Shown: positions 51,701 through 59,332 of the stretch, one piece after another | How the letters are laid out: every line of letters begins with the position of its first letter | How positions within the stretch are numbered: the first letter of the stretch is position 1 | From: CAILUG01 sp903844415 | Lineage (GTDB): Bacteria > Pseudomonadota > Gammaproteobacteria > Pseudomonadales > Pseudohongiellaceae | Assembly: GCA_947477655.1 (NCBI GenBank) | Contig: CANJTS010000002.1 | Span: forward strand, 124,001-188,000 | DNA length: 64,000 bases | Direction: 5' to 3' | Position numbers and translations under genes: made by a program | The notes under the pieces: model-generated | What the model saw: only the letters and a program-made list of their open reading frames with translations | What the model was told of the DNA's origin: nothing | Databases searched by the model: none

Positions 51701-53102
51701 TGACTACCGCACCGGGGGCGGTGGTGATGTTGCTGGTGTTACCTCCTTCAACTGCGTTTTGACCGAATATCAGGGCGAGGCTGGCCGTATTTGTTGCGTT
51801 CAGGTTGGCGTTGATGTTGATGTTGCGGTGCGCGCTTAAGGTGAGTTTGTTGGCACTCCACGCGACGGCACTGTTGACGAAGATGTCGCCGTTGCCACCC
51901 GTCGTTGCGCTGGTGGCGATGCTTACATTGCTGCCGCCCAAACTAGTGGAGAGTGTGCTTGCCCCTATGCCTGAAGTCGTAAGGGCGGCACCGCCCGCTG
52001 CAATGGTGAAATCCACCGGGTCAATCAGCCAGGTGCCGGTGTTACCGGCAGGCGCGGCGGTGGTGATTTTGGCAGCGTCGGCGATGTTGACGTGGGCGGC
52101 GCTGGTTTCAATAAAGCCACCGTTGCCGCCATTCGGGGCACTGGCATCGAGCGTACCGCTCACATAGGTGGTGCCCTCCGCCATACCGCCCAGCAGGATG
52201 ATGGTGCCGTTGTGCTCTTGCACCGTGCGCGCTTCGATGATGCCGGTGTTGTTGACCACGCTGGCAAGCAGTGTGTCTTTGGCGCCCGCGCTCATCAAGA
52301 CATTGCCGCCGTCGGCGCGGATCAACCCGCCGTTTTCGGCCAGGCTGTTCAGTACCCCCTGGTCCACCTGCATCTTGACCATGCTGTTGTTTTGGAACGT
52401 AAGGGTGGCGGCACTACCTGCCCCCAGTGCCACTGCGCCCAGCGGCGCGGTGATCGTGCCCTGGTTGCTGACGGTGTTGCCGAGCAGGGCGACGTAACCA
52501 CCCGAGCCGCCCGAGCCTGTGGCATTGATTGTGCCCTGGTTGACGATGCTGCCGGTACCGGTGCCGCTGAACGTTCTGCTGCTGCCATTCAGGCTGGCGT
52601 CATTGACGCCGAGCGTGGAGGCCACCAGTGCGCTGACGTTAACCAGCGCGTCCTGCCCGAACAGGATGCCGTTGGGGTTGATCAGGTACACCTGCCCGTT
52701 GGCGTTGAGGCGCCCGAGGATTTGTGTGCCGTTGGTGTCGAAGATGCGGTTGACTGCGATGGCGGTTGCCGAAGGCTGCACGAAGTTGACCGTCTCTTGC
52801 GGTGCAATATTGAAGCTGTGCCAGTTGAGCGAGAGGTTCTGGCTGGCTTGATTGATGGTGGTGGTCGCCCCGGACTGGGTGACGCTGCCCGTGCCGGCGC
52901 TCACCTGCCCGCCCATGGGTTCAGCCTGCGCGAAGGGCGTCAGGAACAAGCCCCCCGTCAGCGCCACGGCGCCGGCCAGCAGAGCCCGGCTGGTGCTGGA
53001 CTTGCCCCGCCCTTTGGCGTTTTCTGCCACCGCCACCAGAACGCCCAACGTACGGCTCCAGACCAGGCGGTAGATACGGTTCATTGATGCGTGGTTTTTC
53101 AA
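48777..53102 (-). CDS. TpsA filamentous adhesin with GLUG and MBG repeats, 1441 aa
   Basis: The start is TTG at 53102 with AGGAA seven bases ahead; an ATG follows at 53084. The extended signal peptide (MNRIYRLVWSRTLGVLVAVA) begins at that ATG. The TPS/haemagglutination-activity domain (about residues 60-300) has the family mark YLINPNGILFGQDALVNVSAL. A beta-helix stretch follows, then GLUG-type repeats (GGLVGGM, SNSFATGTV, about 600-790). Four near-identical 77-residue MBG-type repeats lie at about 932-1239, then a YDG-type domain and two C-terminal copies of NVTLRLGNNGSTLQIVTG. No toxin-like C-terminus is seen, so adhesion or matrix building is likelier than contact-dependent inhibition. Confidence 0.92.
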   Translation of the reverse strand: MKNHASMNRIYRLVWSRTLGVLVAVAENAKGRGKSSTSRALLAGAVALTGGLFLTPFAQAEPMGGQVSAGTGSVTQSGATTTINQASQNLSLNWHSFNIAPQETVNFVQPSATAIAVNRIFDTNGTQILGRLNANGQVYLINPNGILFGQDALVNVSALVASTLGVNDASLNGSSRTFSGTGTGSIVNQGTINATGSGGSGGYVALLGNTVSNQGTITAPLGAVALGAGSAATLTFQNNSMVKMQVDQGVLNSLAENGGLIRADGGNVLMSAGAKDTLLASVVNNTGIIEARTVQEHNGTIILLGGMAEGTTYVSGTLDASAPNGGNGGFIETSAAHVNIADAAKITTAAPAGNTGTWLIDPVDFTIAAGGAALTTSGIGASTLSTSLGGSNVSIATSATTGGNGDIFVNSAVAWSANKLTLSAHRNININANLNATNTASLALIFGQNAVEGGNTSNITTAPGAVVNLPAGTTNFTTQQGSNGAVKQYTVITSLGLAGSTTGTDLQGMGMGWNLNYALGSDIDATPTALWNGGAGFDPLGGNVPPWVPFRSIFDGLGHTISNLTINRPGTDRVGLFGQSTNSSTLRNVSLVGARVTGQHNVGALVGFLWNNSTVWNSSATGGATVGINSVGGLVGAMQGDAAVNGRSKVSNSFATGTVTGNDYNGGLVGGMGVHTDVINSYATGAVTATGAHAGGLVGGMHVGTISGSYATGTVRAATHLGGLLGWNRGEVSNSYATGSATATNGGNVGGLVGLNQGSVSNSYAKGAVAGNYNANGLVGGNDGGAGATIVNSYSGLTDAQMQQKNNFTGFDFTVTPVWGKNAAINSGHPILCVFGLCITTTNVFAVPVTGFSTYGSTPVFNYRVVDENGVAFTLINAVLGGTATNTGAPTALSNAGNYSFRYLSGLSLAGTGAGDYVLAASPALVGWTVNKANATVTANSGTVTYNGLAQTVSGFTATGLVNNQTASVLTGVSASGSGTNAGSYNVVATGTDSNYNLTLNNGTLAIGKANATVTANSDTVTYNGLPQTVSGFTATGLVNNQTASVLTGVSASGSGINPGSYNVVATGTDSNYNLTLNNGTLAIGKATATVTANSGTVTYNGLAQTVSGFTATGLVNNHTASVLTGVSASGSGTNAGSYNVVATGTDSNYNLILNNGTLAIGKANATVTANSGTVTYNGLAQTVSGFTATGLVNNQAASVLTGVSASGSGTNAGSYNVVATGTDSNYNLTLNNGTLNIGKANVSVTGMAAASRDFNGTDIATLTGGTVSGTVNGETLGFSGQSGRFDTPSVGRGKVVTVSDLTLVNGSGLASNYNLLQQSDLSADINVPAVAQNVVKTLTSNVLSLAGTRAGTSDLSTNFTVIPSPNTSPNAVAPSNASGSGQGAVANVTLRLGNNGSTLQIVTGGILLPDNVTLRIGNDGSTLQIVTGDIRLPVNLLSVD
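49380..50303 (-). repeat. Four tandem 231-base repeats inside tpsA
   Basis: Each 231-base unit codes for 77 residues beginning NATVTANSGTVTYNGL and ending NNGTLAIGKA. Copies differ at few bases, both at silent and replacement sites (for example one copy has GINPGSYN instead of GTNAGSYN). Length change by recombination is likely, and the region is prone to assembly collapse. Confidence 0.93.
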
Positions 53103-53460
53103 TGTGTTGTTCCTAGGCGTACCCGATTAAATCGAATGGCTGTCCTGCCTCCCTGCATGGAGTTCATGACCATGTTCCTACCCGCTATAACCGCAGCGTA
53201 GACCATTCCTATCTTGTTTAGTTAGAAGTATAAGCGAATGTCCTATCGAGTAAGCAAGTGATATGTGCCAAGTAAAGCACTTTCTGTGCGGTTAAAATTT
53301 TATTCGCAAATACACCATAGTTATAAAAAGTGAGCAGCTAGGTGTTTACCAGCACGGTGAACAATCGTACTGCCGCCAGGGTGCCTACCCCAATGGCAAG
53401 CCCTGCCAGCCCGCCTCGGTAGTAATCTGGCCGCATGACCGCCAGTAAACAAAAAAGATG

Positions 53461-53520
53461 GGCAAAAACAAGCCGGAAATGGTTAACAATTCAGAGATGG
53501 ATTAAACGGATTGGGCGTTT
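53461..53520. repeat. Left copy of a 60-base direct repeat
   Basis: It matches 59157-59216 at 55 of 60 bases in the same orientation. It lies in the 466-base gap between tpsA and the RND adaptor gene. That gap has no gene; a minus-strand scrap reading MRPDYYRGGLAGLAIGVGTL (stop near 53340) overlaps the repeat edge, and the part next to tpsA is AT-rich and probably holds its promoter. Confidence 0.92.
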
Positions 53521-53568
53521 ATAATTCCGATACTAATTTGGATCTTGTCTCTGCGGAGTATGCAGTCA

Positions 53569-54711
53569 ATGAATTTTAAAAAATGGGCCCTTACCCTAGT
53601 GGCTTGTCTGCTGGTGTTTGCAGCGCTGGCAACTTACAAGGTCATGGACATCCGTGCGTCCATCGCAATGGCCGAAGCCTATCCAGAGCAGTCGGAAACG
53701 GTCGAAGAAGCCCTGGTGAGTACGGCTCAGTACACGCCAACAATCAGCGTTATAGGCGAAATCGTTGCACCGCAACGTCTTGACCTGCGCAACGAGATTG
53801 GCGGCGAGATCACTTCGGTGAATTTCCGGTCGGGTGATCGCGTGGTAGCGGGTCAGTTGCTCATCCAACTCGACACCACGGTGCAGGAAGCCAACCTCAA
53901 TGCGGCCAGAGCGCGCGCGGACCTGGCGCGTGTGGTGCATGAGCGTAATCTGAAACTGATTGAGTCGCGCGTCATCAACGCAGACCAGCTCGACAGAACG
54001 CAGGCAGAGCTGACATCCGCCGAGTCCGAAATCACTGTGCTCGAACGCACGATCGAGAAGCTCACGCTGCGCTCGCCGTTTGCCGGCCGGGCTGGCCTGC
54101 ACAACTTCGAAGTCGGCCAGTTCTTGCCGGACAGCGCACTGATCACGAGCCTGATCGGTGACACCGCCGATATGTGGGTCGACTTCCAGATGCCGCAGTT
54201 CTATCCGCAGTTGCCGGTCGGTACCGATGTCGGCATCACAACAATCAGCAACGACAGCGACGCCGCGCGCACCAGCGCCACGATCATCGCGGAAAACACT
54301 GTGCTGAATGCCAACAACCGTAGCCGTGGCTATCGCGCCAGTGTGCCAAATGAGGGTCAGCACTACGCTCCGTCAACTGTCGTCCAACTCGACGTGCCGA
54401 TCGGTGCGCCCGCGCAGTTGCTGCAGGTGCCGGTACTCTCCGTACAGAACGATCCGCTCGGCCAGTACGTGTTCGTGCTACGCAGCGATGGCTCTGGAGT
54501 GTTGCGTGCAGTACGGCAACAAGTGCAGGTGCGGCTGATCGAAACTGACCGTGCACTACTTGAAGTTGGCACCGGACTAGAAGCAGGTACGCGCATCGCT
54601 GCTGCCGGCGCGTTTAAACTTTATGAGGGCATTCTCGTGTTCACGCGCGAACGTAACCGGGCCAGCGCTGAGAACACCAACGCCGGCGCCGCAAACGTGG
54701 AAGCGCAGTAA
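53569..54711 (+). CDS. RND efflux adaptor (membrane fusion protein)
   Basis: This is a MexA/AcrA-like periplasmic adaptor of about 380 aa. It has an N-terminal membrane anchor (WALTLVACLLVFAALATY), a barrel-sandwich (RLDLRNEIGGEITSVNFRSGD), an alpha-hairpin (about residues 95-165) and the second lipoyl half LRSPFAGRAGLHNFEVGQF. ATG at 53569 is preferred because GGAG lies ten bases before it; TTG at 53545 and ATG at 53560 are in frame. It has no lipobox. The stop shares a base with the permease start (TAATG). Confidence 0.92.
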   Translation: MNFKKWALTLVACLLVFAALATYKVMDIRASIAMAEAYPEQSETVEEALVSTAQYTPTISVIGEIVAPQRLDLRNEIGGEITSVNFRSGDRVVAGQLLIQLDTTVQEANLNAARARADLARVVHERNLKLIESRVINADQLDRTQAELTSAESEITVLERTIEKLTLRSPFAGRAGLHNFEVGQFLPDSALITSLIGDTADMWVDFQMPQFYPQLPVGTDVGITTISNDSDAARTSATIIAENTVLNANNRSRGYRASVPNEGQHYAPSTVVQLDVPIGAPAQLLQVPVLSVQNDPLGQYVFVLRSDGSGVLRAVRQQVQVRLIETDRALLEVGTGLEAGTRIAAAGAFKLYEGILVFTRERNRASAENTNAGAANVEAQ

Positions 54712-57700
54712 TGGATATCTTTGTCAAACGCCCGACACTGGCGCTCGTGGTTTCAGTGGTTATTTTGCTCGCCGGACTTTTCACCGTGGGGAAAATCCCG
54801 GTGCTGCAGTTTCCGCAGATCGAAAGTACCTCGCTGCAGATCACGACCGCCTATTTTGGCGCCTCTGCTGAAGTCGTACAGGGCTTTATCACCGAGACCA
54901 TCGAAGAAGTCGCGATGACAATTCCCGGCGTGGACTATGTCGACAGCACGACCACCGCTGGCATAAGCCGCGTTACTGCCTGGCTTGACCTCAATGCAGA
55001 CAGCACGCGTGCGCTCGCAGAACTCACAACGCGGCTCGCGCAGATCAGCTACGAACTACCGGAAGGTGCCGAAGATCCCGCCGTGGAAGTGATTCGCGCC
55101 GACCGCTCGAACGCGCTGTTCTACCTTGACGTCAAAGGCGAAGACTGGACTCGCACCGAACTAACCGACTACATGGAGCGCCGGGTTAATCCGCTGCTGG
55201 CTGGCATCGAAGGGGTGCAGCGTGTTGGTTTGGAAGGCGGCCGTGCACCAGCGATGCGGGTGTGGATCGATCCGGCGAAGATCGCCGCGCTGAACATTGG
55301 TGCCGACGAAGTAATGGCGGCAATCCGCGCCAATAACGTCATCGCCACTGTGGGTAAGAGCGAAAATGCCTCGCAGCAGTTCAACCTGCTCAGTAACGCC
55401 ACACTGCAAACGGCAAACGATTTCCGCAGTCTCGTTATCGTCGAACGCGATGAAGCGATCATCCGTCTTGGCGACATTGCGCGCGTAGAGGTTGGCGAAA
55501 CCCGCGGCGAGTCCAATGCGCGCTACGACAACGACACCACGATTTACCTATCGATCTGGCCGATGCCAGGAGCCAACGAAATCGAGATCGGTGACGCGGT
55601 GTACCTAAAACTGGACGAGATCAACGCCACGCTGCCGGCCAACCTGCAAATTCGCATCGCCGAGGACGGCACTACTTACATGCGCGACTCACTCAGTGAA
55701 ATTTTCACCACACTGTTTGAAACTATCCTGCTGGTCAGCCTCGTCGTGCTGCTACTGATGGGTTCGTTCCGTACCGCGCTCGTGCCGCTGGTCACCATTC
55801 CCATCTCGATTCTCGGCGCCATCGCTGTCATCCACCTGCTGGGCTTTTCATTGAACTTACTCACAGTGTTGGCGGTCGTTCTGTCCGTTGGCCTTGTGGT
55901 AGACGATGCGATTGTTGTTGTCGAAAACGTCTCGCGCCATATCCACGAAGGCCGCAGTCGTCTGGACGCTGCGTTGCTCAGCTCGCGTGAACTGTTTGCG
56001 CCGATCCTCGCGATGACCTTCACACTGGGTGCGGTGTATACGCCGATCGGCTTCGTGTCTGGTTTCACCGGTAGCTTGTTCAAGGAATTCGCGCTGACGC
56101 TGGCGGTGGCCGTCATCATCTCCGGCATTGTCGCGATTACGCTGTCGCCGATCATGAGTTCATGGGTTTGTGCCGAACATGGGCACGAGAGTCGAATGAC
56201 CAGACGAGTCAACGCCTGGTTCGACAACTTGAAGGCGCGCTATGAACGCACGCTGGCGAAGAGCTTTGGCTGGCGCAACCAGATCCTGTTCGTCGCGTTC
56301 TTTATTTCCGCCTTGATGGTGCCTTTCTACATGTTCTCCGCCACCGAACTGGCGCCGGTGGAGGACCAGAGCGGCGTCTTCCTAATCATTGAAGCGCCGC
56401 CGGAAGCCTCGCTCGAATACACCGATGACTATATGCATGATGTCATTGATCAGGTGCAGGCCAATGTGCCGGGGCTGGACATGATCTGGCAGGTGATAAA
56501 TCCCAACAACGGATTCGGCGGCATCGAGCTCATACCCTTCCACGACCGGGAACAGTCGGTCGAAGAAATGTTGCCGGCGATCACAGCGCAATTGAGCAGC
56601 ATTACCGGCCTGCGAGTATTTCCCTCGTTGTCAGCGAGCCTGCCGAGTGCTGGCCAGTCCGACGTCGAGATGGTCGTGCTGTCGACCGACAGCTATGAAA
56701 ATATGGCAGCCAATGCCCAGAAGCTGGTACAGGCCGCGCAACAAAGTGGCCAGTTCCTTTATGCCAACACCGACCTCACCCTGAACCTCGCGCAATATCG
56801 CATGGAGTTCGATCACGAGCGCATCGCTGACCTTGGCATGGACGTCAACTCCGTGAGCTCGCAATTGGCAACACTGCTTGCGGAAATGGACGCTAACCGT
56901 TTCAACTCCAACGGCAAGGCTTACCGCGTGATCCCCATGGTGGAAACCGCCGCGAGCGGCACGCCAGATGCATTGCTGGACCTGTCGATCCGCGCACCTA
57001 CAGGCGGGCTAATTCCGCTGCGCTCGCTGGTGACGCTGCAGCTGCTAACAAGCCCGAGTTCGCTGAGCACCTTCAATCAACAGCGCGCATTCCGCATTAC
57101 CGGCGCGGTGATTCCCGGCAACACCAGTGGTCAGGCGCTGACAACCTTGGAAAATGCCGCCGCCGATCTGCTGCCTGCTGGCTACAGCGTGGACCATGGC
57201 GGCATGTCGCGGCAGTTGCGCAAGGAAGGTTCCACGATGATTTCGGTACTGATGATTTCGGTGATCGTTGTGTACTTGGCACTGGTCGTGCAGTTCAACA
57301 GCTTCAGACTGCCGCTCGTGGTACTGCTGGGCTCGGTGCCGCTGGCACTGTCAGGCGCTATGCTGTTCAGCTTTCTGGGCCTTACTACGATCAATCTTTA
57401 CGCGCAGATAGGGTTCGTAACCCTTGTTGGCCTCGTCGCCAAGAACGGCATATTGGTCACTGAGTTCGCACACAGGGAGCAAGAACGCGGTCTGGCGAAG
57501 ATTGATGCAATCCGTTCAGCAGCATCGTTACGTCTGCGCGCGGTGTTGATGACCACGGCCGCGACCGTACTTGGGCACTTTCCACTCGTGCTTGTCTCCG
57601 GTGCCGGGGCGGAGGCGCGCAACAGCATTGGGATTATCCTGGTAGCTGGTATGGCCATCGGCACGCTGTTTACACTGTTCATTCTGCCGTCGGTTTATTT

Positions 57701-57758
57701 GTGGCTGGCCCAAGAAACAAAAGTTGGTGTGGAAAGTCACGATACTTCATTTGCCTAG
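54711..57758 (+). CDS. RND efflux permease (AcrB/HAE1-like), 1015 aa
   Basis: The twelve-helix inner-membrane pump has two large periplasmic loops. The proton-relay aspartates are in helix 4 (VGLVVDDAIVVVENV), the conserved helix-1 start is MDIFVKRPTLALVVSVVILL, and the C-half has IGFVTLVGLVAKNGILVTEFA. The length is normal. No outer-membrane channel gene follows, so it must borrow one (the MacAB channel gene in this window is separately coupled). Next to it lies the cut end of a porin-like gene. Drugs, bile-like compounds or metals could be exported; the helix-4 D-D pattern favours the drug-type HAE1 branch. Confidence 0.94.
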   Translation: MDIFVKRPTLALVVSVVILLAGLFTVGKIPVLQFPQIESTSLQITTAYFGASAEVVQGFITETIEEVAMTIPGVDYVDSTTTAGISRVTAWLDLNADSTRALAELTTRLAQISYELPEGAEDPAVEVIRADRSNALFYLDVKGEDWTRTELTDYMERRVNPLLAGIEGVQRVGLEGGRAPAMRVWIDPAKIAALNIGADEVMAAIRANNVIATVGKSENASQQFNLLSNATLQTANDFRSLVIVERDEAIIRLGDIARVEVGETRGESNARYDNDTTIYLSIWPMPGANEIEIGDAVYLKLDEINATLPANLQIRIAEDGTTYMRDSLSEIFTTLFETILLVSLVVLLLMGSFRTALVPLVTIPISILGAIAVIHLLGFSLNLLTVLAVVLSVGLVVDDAIVVVENVSRHIHEGRSRLDAALLSSRELFAPILAMTFTLGAVYTPIGFVSGFTGSLFKEFALTLAVAVIISGIVAITLSPIMSSWVCAEHGHESRMTRRVNAWFDNLKARYERTLAKSFGWRNQILFVAFFISALMVPFYMFSATELAPVEDQSGVFLIIEAPPEASLEYTDDYMHDVIDQVQANVPGLDMIWQVINPNNGFGGIELIPFHDREQSVEEMLPAITAQLSSITGLRVFPSLSASLPSAGQSDVEMVVLSTDSYENMAANAQKLVQAAQQSGQFLYANTDLTLNLAQYRMEFDHERIADLGMDVNSVSSQLATLLAEMDANRFNSNGKAYRVIPMVETAASGTPDALLDLSIRAPTGGLIPLRSLVTLQLLTSPSSLSTFNQQRAFRITGAVIPGNTSGQALTTLENAAADLLPAGYSVDHGGMSRQLRKEGSTMISVLMISVIVVYLALVVQFNSFRLPLVVLLGSVPLALSGAMLFSFLGLTTINLYAQIGFVTLVGLVAKNGILVTEFAHREQERGLAKIDAIRSAASLRLRAVLMTTAATVLGHFPLVLVSGAGAEARNSIGIILVAGMAIGTLFTLFILPSVYLWLAQETKVGVESHDTSFA

Positions 57759-57761
57759 CGG

Positions 57762-58034
57762 CTATTCATGACGCGGCGCGAGCATGGTGGAGAACTGAAT
57801 GCGCGGCGCGAAAAACGGTCCGGATCCGGTGACGTAATCCAGTGCAAAACTCGTACCATTGCTGTCATTCGGAATCTGGACATCGTTGCGATCCTGCCAC
57901 GCGGCTCCCACCTCAATATCCAAGACGGAACCGGCGAGGGACTGGGCTGATGCTTCCCCGGCGAGGGCAAGGATAGCCACTGCGCAGACGATGCTAGTTA
58001 TATATTGCAGTGGCGCTATTTTGAGTTTCGGCAT
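57762..58034 (-). pseudogene. N-terminal remnant of an outer-membrane beta-barrel gene
   Basis: It keeps a good ribosome-binding site (AAGGAA), a signal peptide (cut after GEASA) and about 60 mature residues with the outer-membrane-like start LDIEVGAAWQDRNDVQIPND ... GTSFALDYVTGSGPFFAPRI. It then stops after APRHE, three bases from the RND permease stop on the other strand. Related barrels would continue for over 100 residues. The gene seems cut at a rearrangement point abutting the RND operon. Confidence 0.7.
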
Positions 58035-58049
58035 ATCGAATTCCTTTCG

Positions 58050-58157
58050 TTATTGTTGGGTGCTAAAAATCCACTCGGCGATCTGCCTTGCAGTCAGCGT
58101 TTCTTCGTGGCGATTCTTCACACAATCCAGTACGGCCTTTGCTAAATTCAGTGCCAT
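58050..58157 (-). pseudogene. 35-residue N-terminal fragment of a COG2958/HrgA-like gene
   Basis: The frame MALNLAKAVLDCVKNRHEET LTARQIAEWIF (shown split) matches the winged-helix start of COG2958 (HrgA-like) proteins, which are normally several hundred residues and often linked to restriction or mobile regions. It ends abruptly after FSTQQ. It lies 15 bases upstream of the truncated barrel gene. Confidence 0.7.
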
Positions 58158-58210
58158 CAAAACTCCCTAAAAATATATTGTTCCTATACGCATCCGGGTA
58201 TTGTCCAAAA

Positions 58211-58235
58211 TGGCTGTTTTGGCTAATATAGCCAT
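58211..58235. promoter_or_regulatory. Probable Phd/YefM operator
   Basis: A perfect inverted repeat TGGCTA-ATA-TAGCCA (58220-58234) is preceded by another half-site, TGGCT, at 58211. It lies about 55 bases ahead of the antitoxin start, the usual place for self-repression by a Phd-type antitoxin. Confidence 0.6.
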
Positions 58236-58288
58236 CTTTAATAACGCTTGTCCGGGATGTTCCAGGCAGGCAGCTGAGGACCTTCGAG

Positions 58289-58519
58289 ATGAAATACATG
58301 CAGGCTACTGACGCCAAGAACCGCTTCGGGGAATTGCTTGAGGACGCCATCAGCGAACCCGTCGTCATCCATAAAAACGGACGCGATGTCGCCGTTCTGG
58401 TGTCCAAAGCCCAGTTCGACAAGCATTACAGCGCACGCCCCAACAAAGAGCTTGTGCAGCGCTACCACGAGGAAAGCATCGAACGCTTTGGGGCACTCTA
58501 CGAAGCCTTGGCCAAGTAA
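58289..58519 (+). CDS. Phd/YefM-family antitoxin
   Basis: This 76-residue antitoxin opens with MKYMQATDAKNRFGELLEDA, the DNA-binding fold of Phd proteins, followed by EPVVIHKNGRDVAVLVS. The C-terminal helix (ELVQRYHEESIERFGALYEA) would bind and block the toxin. The toxin gene starts 9 bases after the stop. An inverted repeat upstream is a likely self-operator. Confidence 0.92.
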   Translation: MKYMQATDAKNRFGELLEDAISEPVVIHKNGRDVAVLVSKAQFDKHYSARPNKELVQRYHEESIERFGALYEALAK

Positions 58520-58528
58520 GGTATTGCC

Positions 58529-58912
58529 ATGGACGGTTATTACTTGGACATGGAAGACGTGCTGCTGCTTCACAAGCGCCAATTGGAGAAATTCGGCGGT
58601 GCCCCCGGTATCCGCGATGCCGGACTGATTGAAGCGGCGTTGGCCAGACCGCAATCTGGTTACTACCGGGACCGCATCGAGGAAGCCGCCGCGCTGTGGG
58701 AAAGCCTGACGATGAATCATGGATTCATTGATGGCAACAAGCGTGTGGGTTTCGCAGCGACCTATGTGTTTCTCCGGATCAACGGGTTGACTATTACCGT
58801 CACGGTGAAGACAACACTGAAGTTCGTCATTGGCAATCTCGAAGCGGGCAGATTTACGAAAGATGTGCTCGAAAGCTGGCTGAGGAAACATACCCAGCGC
58901 GATTCTCCATAA
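58529..58912 (+). CDS. doc: Doc-type (Fic-fold) toxin
   Basis: Doc proteins are Fic-fold kinases that phosphorylate EF-Tu and halt translation. The 127-residue protein has the core motif NHGFIDGNKRVGFAATYVFL (the HxFxDGNKR Doc form) and the N-terminal GGAPGIRDAGLIEAALARPQ typical of Doc. All catalytic residues (His, Asp, Asn, Lys, Arg) look intact, so the toxin should be active. It is paired with the Phd antitoxin immediately upstream. Confidence 0.93.
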   Translation: MDGYYLDMEDVLLLHKRQLEKFGGAPGIRDAGLIEAALARPQSGYYRDRIEEAAALWESLTMNHGFIDGNKRVGFAATYVFLRINGLTITVTVKTTLKFVIGNLEAGRFTKDVLESWLRKHTQRDSP

Positions 58913-59011
58913 CGTATTCTGTTGGGTTTATTGTTATTCGCACTGAGCCTCGACGTTGCCGGCGTCTTCAGCGCTGGCGCTTCTCAGTTTCCGTCCACCG
59001 ACAACTCCAAC

Positions 59012-59146
59012 AACACCAAGCTACGCGGCAAAGGCGCAAAGCCAAACACCGGCACTGCCACTACCGCGGAGATGCTCGACGACAAGAGTTACATCGAAAA
59101 GCGGGCAGCAATGACTTGGGCTCAACGTCTCAAGCGGGTATTGGGG
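59012..59146 (+). pseudogene. Remnant of an IS91-family transposase
   Basis: Inside a frame that begins at 58922, the segment RGKGAKPNTGTATT ... EKRAAMTWAQRLKRVLG matches the C-terminal part of IS91-type rolling-circle transposases (usual wording RGKGAK..., AAMTWAQRLKRVF, followed by a zinc-binding IETC). It breaks off before the cysteines and runs into the 60-base direct repeat. The rest of the element, including the tyrosine catalytic domain, is absent. Confidence 0.75.
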
Positions 59147-59156
59147 GCTAAAGATT

Positions 59157-59216
59157 GGCAAAAACAAGCCGGAAATGATGAACAATTGAGGGATGGATTA
59201 ATCGGATTGGGCGTTT
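59157..59216. repeat. Right copy of a 60-base direct repeat
   Basis: It is the partner of 53461-53520 (55 of 60 bases the same, same orientation). It follows the IS91 scrap by ten bases and precedes the DUF3313 gene. Together the two copies bracket the RND pump, the cut genes and the toxin-antitoxin pair. Confidence 0.92.
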
Positions 59217-59332
59217 TACTTTCTATGCTCAAATTCCAATACAGGTCGGAGTTTGGATTATCAGCGGTCTTGACATGAAATTCACAACTTCAGTGTAATC
59301 TTGTGCTACATAACTCCCTAGGAGATTCAGAC

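Noticed and set aside
52092..53087. A 331-codon plus-strand frame opposite the tpsA start
   Set aside because: It is antisense to the extended signal peptide and TPS domain of tpsA, shows no domain, and GC-rich DNA gives long chance frames.
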